Positions 8,736 through 17,905 of a DNA stretch of 64,000 nucleotides are shown here, in pieces. Source of the DNA: Imbroritus primus (lineage in GTDB: Bacteria; Pseudomonadota; Gammaproteobacteria; Burkholderiales; Burkholderiaceae); the NCBI RefSeq assembly GCF_964332355.1, contig NZ_OZ201294.1:186001-250000 (forward strand). The letters run 5' to 3'. The notes below the pieces were generated by a model. It saw only the letters and a list, made by a program, of their open reading frames with translations, had not been told where the DNA came from and searched no databases. Each line of letters opens with the position of its first letter. Within the stretch, counting starts at the first letter, position 1. Both the position numbers and the translations under genes were made by a program.

Positions 8736-8755
8736 GGTCCAGGCGAGGCGTGGGA

Positions 8756-8771
8756 GGCGGCGGAAGCCGCC
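8756..8771. terminator. GC hairpin between convergent genes
   Basis: GGCGGC-GGAA-GCCGCC, a six-base stem with a stable GGAA tetraloop, lies in the 47-base gap between the permease (plus) and the EAL protein (minus). There is no U-tract, so it would only be a weak or Rho-assisted terminator. Confidence 0.3.
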
Positions 8772-8782
8772 AGCCCGCCGGA

Positions 8783-10849
8783 TCAGGTCTGGAAGGTACG
8801 TCCCGACGTGAACATATCGGTCACTACGTCCGGCAGCACCGGGGCGCTGAAATGATAGCCCTGCAGGACATCGCACTGCTGCTGGCGCAGGAAGTCCGAC
8901 TGTTCCTGGCCTTCCACGCCCTCGGCGCAGACCTTCACGCCAAGGTTGTGGGCCAGTGCGATGATGGTGGTACAGATCACCGCGTCGTTGGGATCGGTGG
9001 TCACGTCGTTGACGAAGGCGCGGTCGATCTTGATCATGTCGATCGGCAGGCGCTTCAGATAGGCGAGGCTCGAATAGCCGGTGCCAAAATCATCGATCGA
9101 CAGTTTCACGCCCAGCTGGCGGATCGCCATCAGGTCTTCGATCATCCGCCCCGCACTGTCCATCAGCATCGATTCGGTCACCTCGATCTCGAGGAAGCCG
9201 CTGTCGAAACCGTATTCACGCTTGAGCCGCAGCAGCGTCGGCAGCACCGTGCCACGCCGGAATTGCAGCGGCGAGGCGTTGACGCAGATCACGACATCAT
9301 CCTCGACACCAATCTCGCGCCACGCGGCACGCTGGCGCGCAGCCTCCTCGAGCACCCAGTTGCCGATGTCGACGATCAGGCCGCTCTCCTCGGCCATCGG
9401 AATGAAAGCTGCCGGCGGCAGCACGCCGCGCGTCGGATGCAGCCAGCGAATCAGGGCCTCCACGCCGCAGATGCGCCCGGTGACAGCGTCGATCTGCGGC
9501 TGGTAGAGCAGGCGGAATTGCTGCGCGGCCAGGGCTTCGCGGATCTCGTGTTCGAGATTGAGGCGATGCGAGACGCCTACGTCCATTTCCGGCCGGAAGA
9601 ATTCGACCCGGTTACCGCCGCTTGACTTGGCCTGATACATGGCGATCTCGGCATGCCGGAACAGCGTCTCGAAATCATGGCCATGCGTGGGATACTCGGC
9701 GATGCCGATGCTAGTGGTGACAAAGACGTCGGTATCGTCGACCATCAGCGGCGTGTCGAACAGGTCCAGGTCAAAACCATTTCTCGCGATCGTGGTGTGC
9801 GAGATGATCAGGGCGAAGACGTCGGCCCCAAAACGGGCGACAGTATCGGCCGGGCCAACCATCTTCGTCAGGCGCTCGGCAATGCGGCGCAAGACCTTGT
9901 CACCACCGACATGGCCGAGGCTTTCGTTGATGACCTTGAAGCGGTCGATATTGAAGAGGGCAAAATAGAAACGTTGTTGCGCGGCGGCACTCACGCCAAT
10001 GGCCTGGCTTACGCGATCCATCAGCAGGTAGCGGTTGGGCAGGCTGGTAAGCGGATCGGTCATGGTGTGCTCGGCCACGCGCTGCCGCGCCATTTCACGC
10101 TCGGTCACATCTTCCTGGATGCCGACGTAGTGCGTAACCTTGCCCTCGGCATTGCGCACTGGCGAGAGCAGGAACTGGTTGAGGAACAGCTGGCCGTCCT
10201 TGCGGAAGTTACGCAGCAGCACGCGTGTCTCGCGCTGTTCACGCAGCGCGGCGCGTACCTCGTTGAGTGCGGCCTGCCCGCTTTCGGTGGAATGGAGGAA
10301 ACGGCAATTGCGGCCCAGCACCTCGTCGGCCCGATAACCGGTCATGGCCTCGAAAGCAGGATTGACGTAGACGAGCGGCAGATCTTCTTGGAGGGCATCG
10401 GCCACGACAATGCCACAGGCAGCAGACTGGATGACACGGCGCAGCAGGCGCAACTGCTCGTTGCTCTGGCGCTGCGCGGTCACATCCTGGGCGGCACCCA
10501 GCACAGCAACCGGTTCGCCATTGGCATCGCGTTCGATATCGGCGCGCAGCTGCAGCCAACGGTGGTCGCCGTCGGGGTGGATGACTTCGATTTCAACATC
10601 GGCGGGGATGCCTCGCGCCACCAGCAGTTCGAGCATTTTCCGGGCACGGCCGAAACTCTGCGGCGTCAGCATGCCCGCGAGCTCGTCCGTGCTCGGCGCC
10701 TTGGCAACGGGCTTCAGGCCGAACAGCTTGAACATGCCGTTCGACCATGTGCCCTGCTGTGTGCGCAGGTCCCAATACCAACTGCCGATACCGACCAGCT
10801 CTTCGGCGGCTCGGAGATGTCTGTCGCGGGGAGTCAAATGACGCTCCAT
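8783..10849 (-). CDS. PAS-PAS-GGDEF-EAL protein, probable c-di-GMP phosphodiesterase
   Basis: A 688-residue cyclic-di-GMP signalling protein without membrane segments. Order: a PAS domain (about 15-135, with IGSWYWDLRTQQGTWS), a second PAS/LOV-like domain (about 140-260, with GRNCRFLHSTESG, close to the LOV motif GRNCRFLQ that holds the flavin-reactive cysteine), a GGDEF domain (about 270-430) and an EAL domain (about 445-685). The GGDEF signature is degenerate (RFGADVF), so cyclase activity is unlikely. The EAL domain keeps EALIRW, EVTESML, IDDFGTGYSSL, IKIDRAFV and CAEGVE, so phosphodiesterase activity is expected. The neighbouring flagellar and type IV pilus genes make a role in motility control plausible. 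Confidence 0.93.
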   Translation of the reverse strand: MERHLTPRDRHLRAAEELVGIGSWYWDLRTQQGTWSNGMFKLFGLKPVAKAPSTDELAGMLTPQSFGRARKMLELLVARGIPADVEIEVIHPDGDHRWLQLRADIERDANGEPVAVLGAAQDVTAQRQSNEQLRLLRRVIQSAACGIVVADALQEDLPLVYVNPAFEAMTGYRADEVLGRNCRFLHSTESGQAALNEVRAALREQRETRVLLRNFRKDGQLFLNQFLLSPVRNAEGKVTHYVGIQEDVTEREMARQRVAEHTMTDPLTSLPNRYLLMDRVSQAIGVSAAAQQRFYFALFNIDRFKVINESLGHVGGDKVLRRIAERLTKMVGPADTVARFGADVFALIISHTTIARNGFDLDLFDTPLMVDDTDVFVTTSIGIAEYPTHGHDFETLFRHAEIAMYQAKSSGGNRVEFFRPEMDVGVSHRLNLEHEIREALAAQQFRLLYQPQIDAVTGRICGVEALIRWLHPTRGVLPPAAFIPMAEESGLIVDIGNWVLEEAARQRAAWREIGVEDDVVICVNASPLQFRRGTVLPTLLRLKREYGFDSGFLEIEVTESMLMDSAGRMIEDLMAIRQLGVKLSIDDFGTGYSSLAYLKRLPIDMIKIDRAFVNDVTTDPNDAVICTTIIALAHNLGVKVCAEGVEGQEQSDFLRQQQCDVLQGYHFSAPVLPDVVTDMFTSGRTFQT

Positions 10850-11081
10850 CTCTGGTGACAGTTATACCGGTAGCTTCCTGTCATCCGTCCCGTACGGGCC
10901 GCCAATGCGGCGGCTGGAAGATAACCAATCACGCAATCATACTTGTGTTCTCATCAGCTCGGTTGAGTTTCTTGCATCGCCTGCCTGACGTAGCGGTCGC
11001 GTTATCCCATGCCGCGATCAGGGATAACTTTGACGCCCCAAACGGGTCAGAATAGAACCATTGCCCTTCCGGAGCCCGATC

Positions 11082-12503
11082 ATGAATCCCGATGACTCTT
11101 CTTTCCGCCCGACGCGGACAGAACGCGACAGCCTCGGCGAGGTCGAGGTCCCTGCCGAACGCATGTGGGGCGCGCAGACCGAGCGCTCGCGGCAGAATTT
11201 CCGCATTGGCGGAGAGCGCATGCCGGACGAGCTGATTCGTGCCTTTGCCGTGCTCAAGCGCAGCGCCGCCGAAGCCAACGAAGAACTTGGCGTGCTGCCC
11301 CCAGCGCTGGCTGCGTGCATCGCGACCGCGGCCCAGGAAGTCGCCGACGGGCACTGGCCAGAGGAATTCCCGCTGGTCGTCTGGCAAACGGGCTCGGGTA
11401 CGCAGACCAATATGAACCTCAATGAGGTCATCGCCCGCCGGGCTGCCGCATTGCTGCAAGCCAGTGCAGGTGCAAATGCCGGTGCCGCGCGGGTGCATCC
11501 GAACGATCATGTCAATGCGAGCCAGTCATCCAACGACAGTTTCCCGACGGCCATGCATATTGCCGCCGTGCAGCAAACCCATGGTGCACTGCTGCCGGCA
11601 CTGGCCTATCTGCAGGAAACCCTTGAAGACAAGGTGGCTGCTTTCGCGGACGTCGTCAAGGTCGGCCGTACCCACCTGCAGGATGCGGTGCCGTTGACGC
11701 TGGGCCAGGAATTCTCCGGCTATGCGGCCCAGGCCGCTGATGCGCGGACCCGGATCACCGCGGCGCTGGAGCGGGCGCTGGCGATTCCCCAGGGAGGCAC
11801 CGCGGTCGGCACCGGCCTGAATGCGCCTGCAGGCTTTGCGGCGGCCTTTGCCGCGGCCTTGTCGCGACATACCGGCCTGACGTTCATTCCGGCCGCCAAC
11901 CGCTTTGCCCTGCAGGCGGCGCACGATGCGCTGGTGGATCTGTCTGGCGCCCTGAATACCAGCGCCTCAGCGCTGCTGAAGATCGCCCGCGATTTCATGC
12001 TGCTGGGTTCGGGACCACGCGCCGGCCTTGGCGAACTGTTGCTGCCGGCCAACGAGCCCGGGTCATCGATCATGCCCGGCAAGGTCAACCCTACCCAGGC
12101 CGAAGCGCTGGCGATGGTCTGCACACGCGTCATCGGCAACCACACCACGATCACGCTAGCCAATGGGCTGGGGACGCTCGACCTGAATGCCTACAAGCCG
12201 GTCATCGCCTATAGCCTGCTGCAGTCGATCCGCCTGCTGGGAGATGCGGTACACAGCTTCGCCACGCATATGGTGGCGGGCGTGGAGGCAGATCGGGCAC
12301 GCATTGCTGAACTGCTGGCGCGCTCGCTGATGCCGGTCACGGCGCTCAATCCGCATATCGGCTACGACCGGGCGGCGGAGATCGCCAAGCTGGCGATGCG
12401 CGAAGGCCTGTCGCTACGCGACGCCGCGCTGGCCTCTGGCCATGTCACGGCAAAGCAGTTCGACCAGTGGGTGGTGCCCTCCGACATGACCGGCGACTGC
12501 TGA
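11082..12503 (+). CDS. fumC: Class II fumarate hydratase FumC
   Basis: A 473-residue iron-independent fumarase of the aspartase/fumarase superfamily, converting fumarate and L-malate in the TCA cycle. Visible hallmarks: WGAQTERSRQNF, TGSGTQTNMNLNEV, NDHVNASQSSNDSFPTA, VGRTHLQDAVP and the superfamily signature GSSIMPGKVNP. The start at 11082 follows a GGAG site and gives the family-typical N-terminus. It stands alone between a divergent signalling gene and the convergent pilY1. Other family members (aspartase, argininosuccinate lyase) are excluded by the motifs. Confidence 0.95.
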   Translation: MNPDDSSFRPTRTERDSLGEVEVPAERMWGAQTERSRQNFRIGGERMPDELIRAFAVLKRSAAEANEELGVLPPALAACIATAAQEVADGHWPEEFPLVVWQTGSGTQTNMNLNEVIARRAAALLQASAGANAGAARVHPNDHVNASQSSNDSFPTAMHIAAVQQTHGALLPALAYLQETLEDKVAAFADVVKVGRTHLQDAVPLTLGQEFSGYAAQAADARTRITAALERALAIPQGGTAVGTGLNAPAGFAAAFAAALSRHTGLTFIPAANRFALQAAHDALVDLSGALNTSASALLKIARDFMLLGSGPRAGLGELLLPANEPGSSIMPGKVNPTQAEALAMVCTRVIGNHTTITLANGLGTLDLNAYKPVIAYSLLQSIRLLGDAVHSFATHMVAGVEADRARIAELLARSLMPVTALNPHIGYDRAAEIAKLAMREGLSLRDAALASGHVTAKQFDQWVVPSDMTGDC

Positions 12504-12533
12504 GCCAGGAGCCCAGCCTGCGCCAGTCCTTGC

Positions 12534-15500
12534 TCATTTGCGGTCGGTATTCATGTACCAATAGGTACGCTTGCGGTGGCTCGCCCCCTGCACTGTCGGT
12601 GTCGGATTCAACGGTTTCTCGCCGCCGATGACTACGGGCACCGTAACCGGTTTGCCGTCCTTGTCGAGCTGCACGACACCGAATACCGGCGAAGGCGGCA
12701 GGCCCACCGTACGGTCGAACACCACAGCACGCTCGTCCGTCTTGCCCGCCCCGGTCAGGAAGCTGATGCGGTAGCCGCGCGAGGTCCCGAGGTCGGGGAA
12801 GCATACTCCTGGCGCTGGCGCGGTCGGGGTATTCGTCCCGAAGTACGTAATACCGCTGACGGTCAACGGTGCGTTCACGACCTTCTCGCCCTGGTTGGTG
12901 AGGGTCACGTAGTAGCCTTGCTTCGAGCCATCGTAGAGTGCATTCGTGGCATCGAACAGATCAGCCTCCGTGAATGGCACCCACGTCGACGGCATGGCGG
13001 TCGTGGTATGCGGGTCGCGCAGCATATAGAGCCGGTTCACCACGTTGTAGGCGGTGCCGGGCGTGGTGGAGTAGGAATGCAGCGGATGCTCACGGTCGCC
13101 CGAGCCGGCAATCACGGCATCGAATGCGCCGGTCGCGACGACATCCGGCGGATACAGGAACTTCCGGGCAGCGTTGCCCGTGCCACCCAGCGTGGCCAGC
13201 CGCGCCACGCTCCAGGTCGCCGGAGCATTGCTGGTGCCATGCTCCAGGTCGACACGCCAGATGTTGCCGCCCACATCGGCGGCATAGAAGCGCTCGACAT
13301 AGCCATCGCCATTGCGGTCCAGTACGCTGATGTCGGCAGCGATGGCACGGTCCATGGTCGACACCGGCAGACACGTGCCGCCCGAGACGCCACTGCACGA
13401 TTTCAGACCGGCCCACACCACGTTGCCATTCACTGCATCAAGCACCACAATGCCACGCCCTTCGGTGTTGGTCCCCGGTGCAGGATCGCTGTCTTCAGCG
13501 GTATCGTAGCCAGCGCCCATCACCAGGACCGGCCGCGAGTGCCCCCTGACCTGGATGATTTTCGGCTGGGACCATGTCTGGCCCAGCTCGGGGATCTCGG
13601 TCTTGCTTTTCTTCCAAAGGAAACGCGGTGCGGTCGGGTTGGTGACATCGAGCGCATAAATCAATGCGCCGCCGCGCCGTGCCGTCAGATAAAGATAAAC
13701 CTTGGGATTGGCGGGATCGCGCGTGTCCTGGTAGACCGATGTAGCGCCGTCGAAAAAATATTCCTTGGGCAGCGGGGCCGGGATGATGCCGCTCGGTGTC
13801 TTGGCGAGCTTCAACTGCGGGCTGTTATCGAACAGCCGTTTCAACCGGCCGTGGAACTCGGGCGCAATAAAGCCCCACAACTCGCCTCCAGGGCGTACCG
13901 TACCGATACCCTGGGTCTGGTTGCCGTTGATCGCCCGGAAGACGCCGTCGTTGGCCCCATAGAACACCACCACACCGGTGGATCCACCATAGTTAACCAC
14001 GGCTGGCCGGGAATGGAGCACATCGCCATGAATGGAGGGGCGCACGGTCACGGGAGAGCCCGGCCCCAGTTGCTGTTCATTGCTGTTGTTGTCCGCGCCG
14101 CGGACCCAGTTCACCAGCTTGCTCGCATTGGCCGCCGTAATATTCATGGCCGCTTGGCCATTGGTACCGGTGAGCCAGCTGTTAGCGGTGTCGAACGCGG
14201 GCATGGGACCGCCTGTCGGACAGGTTCCCACACCATTGCAGGTATACAACTGGCGGCCAGCCTGCGAGGTCAGGAACTGGGCGCGCAGCATTTGCGCAGC
14301 GCCACCTTTCTCGACCACCTCGCCGTCTGGCGCATCGAACGCGCCGCCAGTACTGGCGGGGCTGTTGACCCAGTATCCGTTCGTCGGCCAGCTCGGCACG
14401 AGGCTGGTGGAGTAGGAGGTGGTAAAGGCGAACGGGCCGTCCTTTGGCGAACCTGTGTAACGGTCCGCAGTCCAGAAGCTCACCGCATTCGCGGAGAGGA
14501 AGCCCGTTCCCGCACCGCTCAGGGCAGGTTGGTTCTTGGCATCCTGCAGCACGAGCTCATTCTGATCGTCGTACCCCAGCTTGTACTGCTTGAGGTTACC
14601 CTGCCAGCGCGGCGAGGCCGTGGCATCCGGTCGGAACATGCCGATGTACACCTGGTTGAGATAGGTGCCCTGGCTGTTGACGCTGACCGGCAAGCTGACG
14701 GAGGCGAACACGCTGTTGACGGCCTGCACTTCATTGAGGATCTGCAATAGAGCAGACGCCAGGCCGCTGACGTCGCCGTTCTGGACGACAAACGATTTGC
14801 CGCCGCCATTCGTGGCCATGCTCTGTACGAGCCGCACATATTCAGGATTGCTGCCGTCCGTGACCGCGATGGTGTAGGTGATGATGTTCTGGCGGTTGGC
14901 GTCGTTCTTCAGGATATCGGTCTGATACATGAAGCGCGCCCACTCGTCACCCCAGCTGGACTGGTATTTATTGGGGCTGATGACGATTTCCTTCTGCTGC
15001 GCCGTGTTCGCGCCCGCATCGATCAGCGGCTGGACCTTGGCAACCTGGCCCGAATCGTTTGGCTTGCCGCTGTTGGTGGCATTGGCGAGAAAAATGACGA
15101 AGTTGCGCTGGCAGGAGTCGAGGATCGGCGTGGAGTACTGCGTGCCGGAGATCCCACGGTTGCCGGAGAAGAACGCCCACGCTTCCTGCATGCCGCCCGC
15201 GACCTGCGCATTGCCAGTACCGTCGACGTTGCGGTCGATGGAGCGGATCACGCTCTGGAAGGCGCTGATGCCGTTTGCATCCATCAATGGCAGGGGGCTC
15301 GGCGGGGTCGCCGGATAGCGAAACTTGGCGCCGTTGTTCGTGGACGTGCCGAACATCATCATGCCCATGCGCACTTTGCCCAGCAGGGTGGGCTGCGTCG
15401 CGATGGAATTGACGGCGCTATGCAGCGCGCACTGCTCGAAGCCAACGCTCTTGCCGGCGTTGATCGGCAAGACCACGCCAGCCTGCGGACACGTGAAGGA

Positions 15501-15689
15501 AGCATCCGCGTTCCAGCCGCCTGCATTGTCCAGCAACAGCAGCAGGTTGGGCTCGCCACCATTCGGCTGCACACCGGTGAACAAGTCGATGTCATCCGCT
15601 GCCGCCGCGCCCGACAGTACAAGCGCGCACAACCCCGCCGCCAGGCGGATGGCGACCCGTGGCATACCGGTGATTTTTTCGTGTCGCAT
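12534..15689 (-). CDS. pilY1: Type IV pilus tip/assembly protein PilY1
   Basis: A 1051-residue PilY1/PilC homologue, which primes pilus assembly, sits at the pilus tip and takes part in surface sensing and adhesion. The signal peptide ends near SGAAAADD. The N-terminal half has a von Willebrand A-like fold (LLLLLDNAGGWN, later TYTIAVTDGSNPEYV), but the metal-site residues are degenerate. The C-terminal half is the PilC-type beta-propeller with VVVFYGANDGVFRAING and a calcium-loop motif DRNGDGYVE followed by RFYAADVGGNIWRVDL. ATG at 15689 with GAGAGG upstream is preferred over GTG at 15692. It is the last gene of the minor-pilin operon. Confidence 0.94.
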   Translation of the reverse strand: MRHEKITGMPRVAIRLAAGLCALVLSGAAAADDIDLFTGVQPNGGEPNLLLLLDNAGGWNADASFTCPQAGVVLPINAGKSVGFEQCALHSAVNSIATQPTLLGKVRMGMMMFGTSTNNGAKFRYPATPPSPLPLMDANGISAFQSVIRSIDRNVDGTGNAQVAGGMQEAWAFFSGNRGISGTQYSTPILDSCQRNFVIFLANATNSGKPNDSGQVAKVQPLIDAGANTAQQKEIVISPNKYQSSWGDEWARFMYQTDILKNDANRQNIITYTIAVTDGSNPEYVRLVQSMATNGGGKSFVVQNGDVSGLASALLQILNEVQAVNSVFASVSLPVSVNSQGTYLNQVYIGMFRPDATASPRWQGNLKQYKLGYDDQNELVLQDAKNQPALSGAGTGFLSANAVSFWTADRYTGSPKDGPFAFTTSYSTSLVPSWPTNGYWVNSPASTGGAFDAPDGEVVEKGGAAQMLRAQFLTSQAGRQLYTCNGVGTCPTGGPMPAFDTANSWLTGTNGQAAMNITAANASKLVNWVRGADNNSNEQQLGPGSPVTVRPSIHGDVLHSRPAVVNYGGSTGVVVFYGANDGVFRAINGNQTQGIGTVRPGGELWGFIAPEFHGRLKRLFDNSPQLKLAKTPSGIIPAPLPKEYFFDGATSVYQDTRDPANPKVYLYLTARRGGALIYALDVTNPTAPRFLWKKSKTEIPELGQTWSQPKIIQVRGHSRPVLVMGAGYDTAEDSDPAPGTNTEGRGIVVLDAVNGNVVWAGLKSCSGVSGGTCLPVSTMDRAIAADISVLDRNGDGYVERFYAADVGGNIWRVDLEHGTSNAPATWSVARLATLGGTGNAARKFLYPPDVVATGAFDAVIAGSGDREHPLHSYSTTPGTAYNVVNRLYMLRDPHTTTAMPSTWVPFTEADLFDATNALYDGSKQGYYVTLTNQGEKVVNAPLTVSGITYFGTNTPTAPAPGVCFPDLGTSRGYRISFLTGAGKTDERAVVFDRTVGLPPSPVFGVVQLDKDGKPVTVPVVIGGEKPLNPTPTVQGASHRKRTYWYMNTDRK

Positions 15690-15727
15690 CACAACCTCTC
15701 AATCATGCTTGATCGCCGCCGTTCCCA

Positions 15728-16315
15728 TCAGGATGGACAGGCCGTGCCCAGCGGTACCTCGACCGCAATGCCCTGGTGCAGTTCCACATTCGCTCCGCCA
15801 GTTACCGTCGCCCGCACATCCCAGTTGTTGGCATAACGCAGGGCCACGTTGGGATTGCCTGTAGGCGTCGTGAAAATGCCCGTGGTCTGCGCATTGCTGC
15901 CGAGTGCCACCTGGGACATTTCCTCGAGACTCTGCGGATTGGAGTAATCGATCGTCTTGTTCGAGCTGTAGACCGGCGTGGAACTGATACAGGTGGGCTG
16001 CGCCACGTTAACGGTGTAGTCCGTTTTACCGTCACCGTTCACATCCACGGCCTTGGCGACTGCGGCGCTCGCTGGCGCCACCGTGAAATCCGTGCTGACC
16101 ACGCGCTCGATTTCCTGCTGTGCCATGGTGCGGGCCTCCAGCGTCAGTTGCTGGTTTCCCGCGACACGCGTGCTTGTGAGGCTGCCGGCGATCAGCGAGA
16201 TCACCATCAACAGGAAGATGGCGATGAAGATCATGGTCATGACAAGCGTCATGCCACGCTCGCGGGAGCGGCGGACCAGAAGGCGCAGCGACGGGTTGCT
16301 GGAGCGAGAAGGCAT
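15728..16315 (-). CDS. pilX: Minor pilin PilX
   Basis: A 195-residue PilX-type minor pilin, part of the priming complex at the pilus tip. The N-terminus (MPSRSSNPSLRLLVRRSRERGMTLVMTMIFIAIFLLMV) shows a basic leader, a prepilin peptidase site at G-MTLVM and a hydrophobic helix; PilX proteins often lack the canonical Glu5, as here. The motif QQEIERVV and the N-terminal helix are family features. A DVNGDGKTD loop resembles an EF-hand-type calcium site. Its ATG overlaps the pilW stop by one base. Confidence 0.87.
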   Translation of the reverse strand: MPSRSSNPSLRLLVRRSRERGMTLVMTMIFIAIFLLMVISLIAGSLTSTRVAGNQQLTLEARTMAQQEIERVVSTDFTVAPASAAVAKAVDVNGDGKTDYTVNVAQPTCISSTPVYSSNKTIDYSNPQSLEEMSQVALGSNAQTTGIFTTPTGNPNVALRYANNWDVRATVTGGANVELHQGIAVEVPLGTACPS

Positions 16316-17309
16316 CAGTTCACCACTCCCGGGGCATTCCACAGGCGCATTGCCTGGGCGTACACCCTGCGTTTGTATTGATCATCGAAGGGCCCCAGCG
16401 TCATGCCACCGCCCAGCGCATAGGTACGCGTATCTTTCCAGCCTGCCGAGGGTGCTGTCGTGCGTGACAGCACGCTGGTCCGCACGGTCGCCACGGTCTG
16501 CCAGTTGCGTGGCGGCTGCGTCCAGTCGTAGGCGGGCACCGCGGTACAAGCGGCGCTATTGTCAATAGCCGGATCGGCTACGTAGCAATCAGGCGAGCCA
16601 TCCTGATCGAGATCCATGCCGAAATCGAAATGCATGGTCTGGATTCCCTGGGCTACCGATGAAGTGGTCAGGCCGGTCGGTCCGAGCTCGGCCACCTTGA
16701 GGGTCGGGATCGTATCGGCAGGCGCAGTGCAGCGGTCGCAGCTGGCAAGGTAATAGATGCGCACGATGTAGCGCCAGATCGGCGCGGGAGCGGCAGGATC
16801 GCAAGTCTTGTTGCGCAGCGTAAACAGGGCGGGATCCGCTCCCACCACGAGCGGCGCAGTGCGGCCGGTGCCACGGCATTGGTCGCCACGCGGCGCACCG
16901 CCACGACCTCGGTGTTCGGCACATAGTCCGGCAGGCAGGGTGGTGCCAGGGCGCCCGGCTTGTATACCGTTACGGCAACGGGCATCGTCACTGCAGGCGA
17001 AAGCGCAAAACCGAAGTCCGTGACACCGCCCTCGCAGATCGTCGGCAGGCTGGGAGCCGCCGTCTTGGCCAGGTGATGGGCGCCCATGAACCCAGCGAGC
17101 TCAAGATCGCGCGCCAGCACATCCAGCGCATAGCGTCCGTTCTCGATCTGTTCCGCACTCTTGTTAAACTCGGCGCGGGCAAAGGAATTCGAGAGGTACA
17201 GGCTCGACAGGCCGAGCAACAGCAAGAGCCCCAGCGTGATGCCGACCATCAGCTCGACCAGCGAGATGCCGCGCATGCGGCGAGAGCGAGGTCTGCGCTG
17301 CAGGTTCAT
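16315..17309 (-). pseudogene. pilW: Minor pilin PilW, interrupted by a frameshift
   Basis: The N-terminal part (from ATG 17309, overlapping the pilV stop as ATGA) reads as a PilW prepilin: RGISLVELMVGITLGLLLLL with cleavage after G and Glu5, then QIENGRYALDVLARDLELAGFMGA and NTEVVAVRRVAT. This frame leaves homology after VAPAAL and stops at 16668. The C-terminal PilW part (VVGADPALFTLRNKTC, IWRYIVRIYYLASCDRC, to the stop at 16315) continues in another frame. One missing base (or two extra) near 16840-16865 explains it. Either a real inactivating mutation or a sequencing error; the surrounding genes are intact. The tail has a DLDQDGSPD calcium-loop-like motif. Confidence 0.85.
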
Positions 17310-17905
17310 GACAGTTTCCCAATCCGTACGACAGTCACCACGGCGCGGCGGTATGCGTCGTTGCCGAACTGGCCCTGACCGCAAGCGACCGCGGGGGCGG
17401 CGGTGGCCGTCAGTCCCTGCCAGACCACACTGATCCGATATTCCTGCGCCACCGCGTCGATCTGCTCGATGCAACCCCGCGCGCCTACCATGGCGCCCAG
17501 CTTGGTGGTGCCTTGCTGTTCCGTACTGCCGAGCAGTGCCTGGTGCCAGGCATTGAGATCCGCCACGGCGGTCGCCGCGTACGTGGCCTTGGCCGCGCCC
17601 ACACAAGCCGTGGCGGGCGCTGCGCCGGTCCCCAGCGTCATGCCGTCGATACCGTTGGAATAGCATGCCGCCGCGTCACGATTGGCATTCAGGCGCGACA
17701 CCATGTCCTGGTTCAGGGCGATGGCCTGAAACCGCTGGTATGCCTCGAGCTCGGACTGGTTGGAGCGGGCCATCAAACCCACCGCGCCCAGCAGTGCAAC
17801 CAGCACGAGTACCAGCGAGACCAGCACCTCGAGCAGGGTCGCGCCTGCCTGCAAAAAGGCCGGAGCGCGACGGGAAGCGGCAAACGGAGCGGTCAGGGTA
17901 GCCAT
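17306..17905 (-). CDS. pilV: Minor pilin PilV
   Basis: A 199-residue PilV-type minor pilin. The prepilin site is QAG-ATLLEVLVSLVLVLVALL with Glu at mature position 5 and a hydrophobic assembly helix; LMARSNQSELEAYQRFQAIALNQDM is typical of PilV. ATG 17905 is preferred, since AAGGGA lies eight bases upstream and it overlaps the fimT stop by one base; ATG 17911 is an alternative. The cleavage-adjacent residue is Ala instead of Phe/Met, an acceptable variant. It overlaps pilW by four bases. Confidence 0.87.
   Translation of the reverse strand: MATLTAPFAASRRAPAFLQAGATLLEVLVSLVLVLVALLGAVGLMARSNQSELEAYQRFQAIALNQDMVSRLNANRDAAACYSNGIDGMTLGTGAAPATACVGAAKATYAATAVADLNAWHQALLGSTEQQGTTKLGAMVGARGCIEQIDAVAQEYRISVVWQGLTATAAPAVACGQGQFGNDAYRRAVVTVVRIGKLS

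Noticed and set aside
13841..14029. Plus- and minus-strand alternative frames inside pilY1, treY, malQ and other large genes
   Set aside because: High GC content opens shadow frames; they lack ribosome binding sites and domain features.
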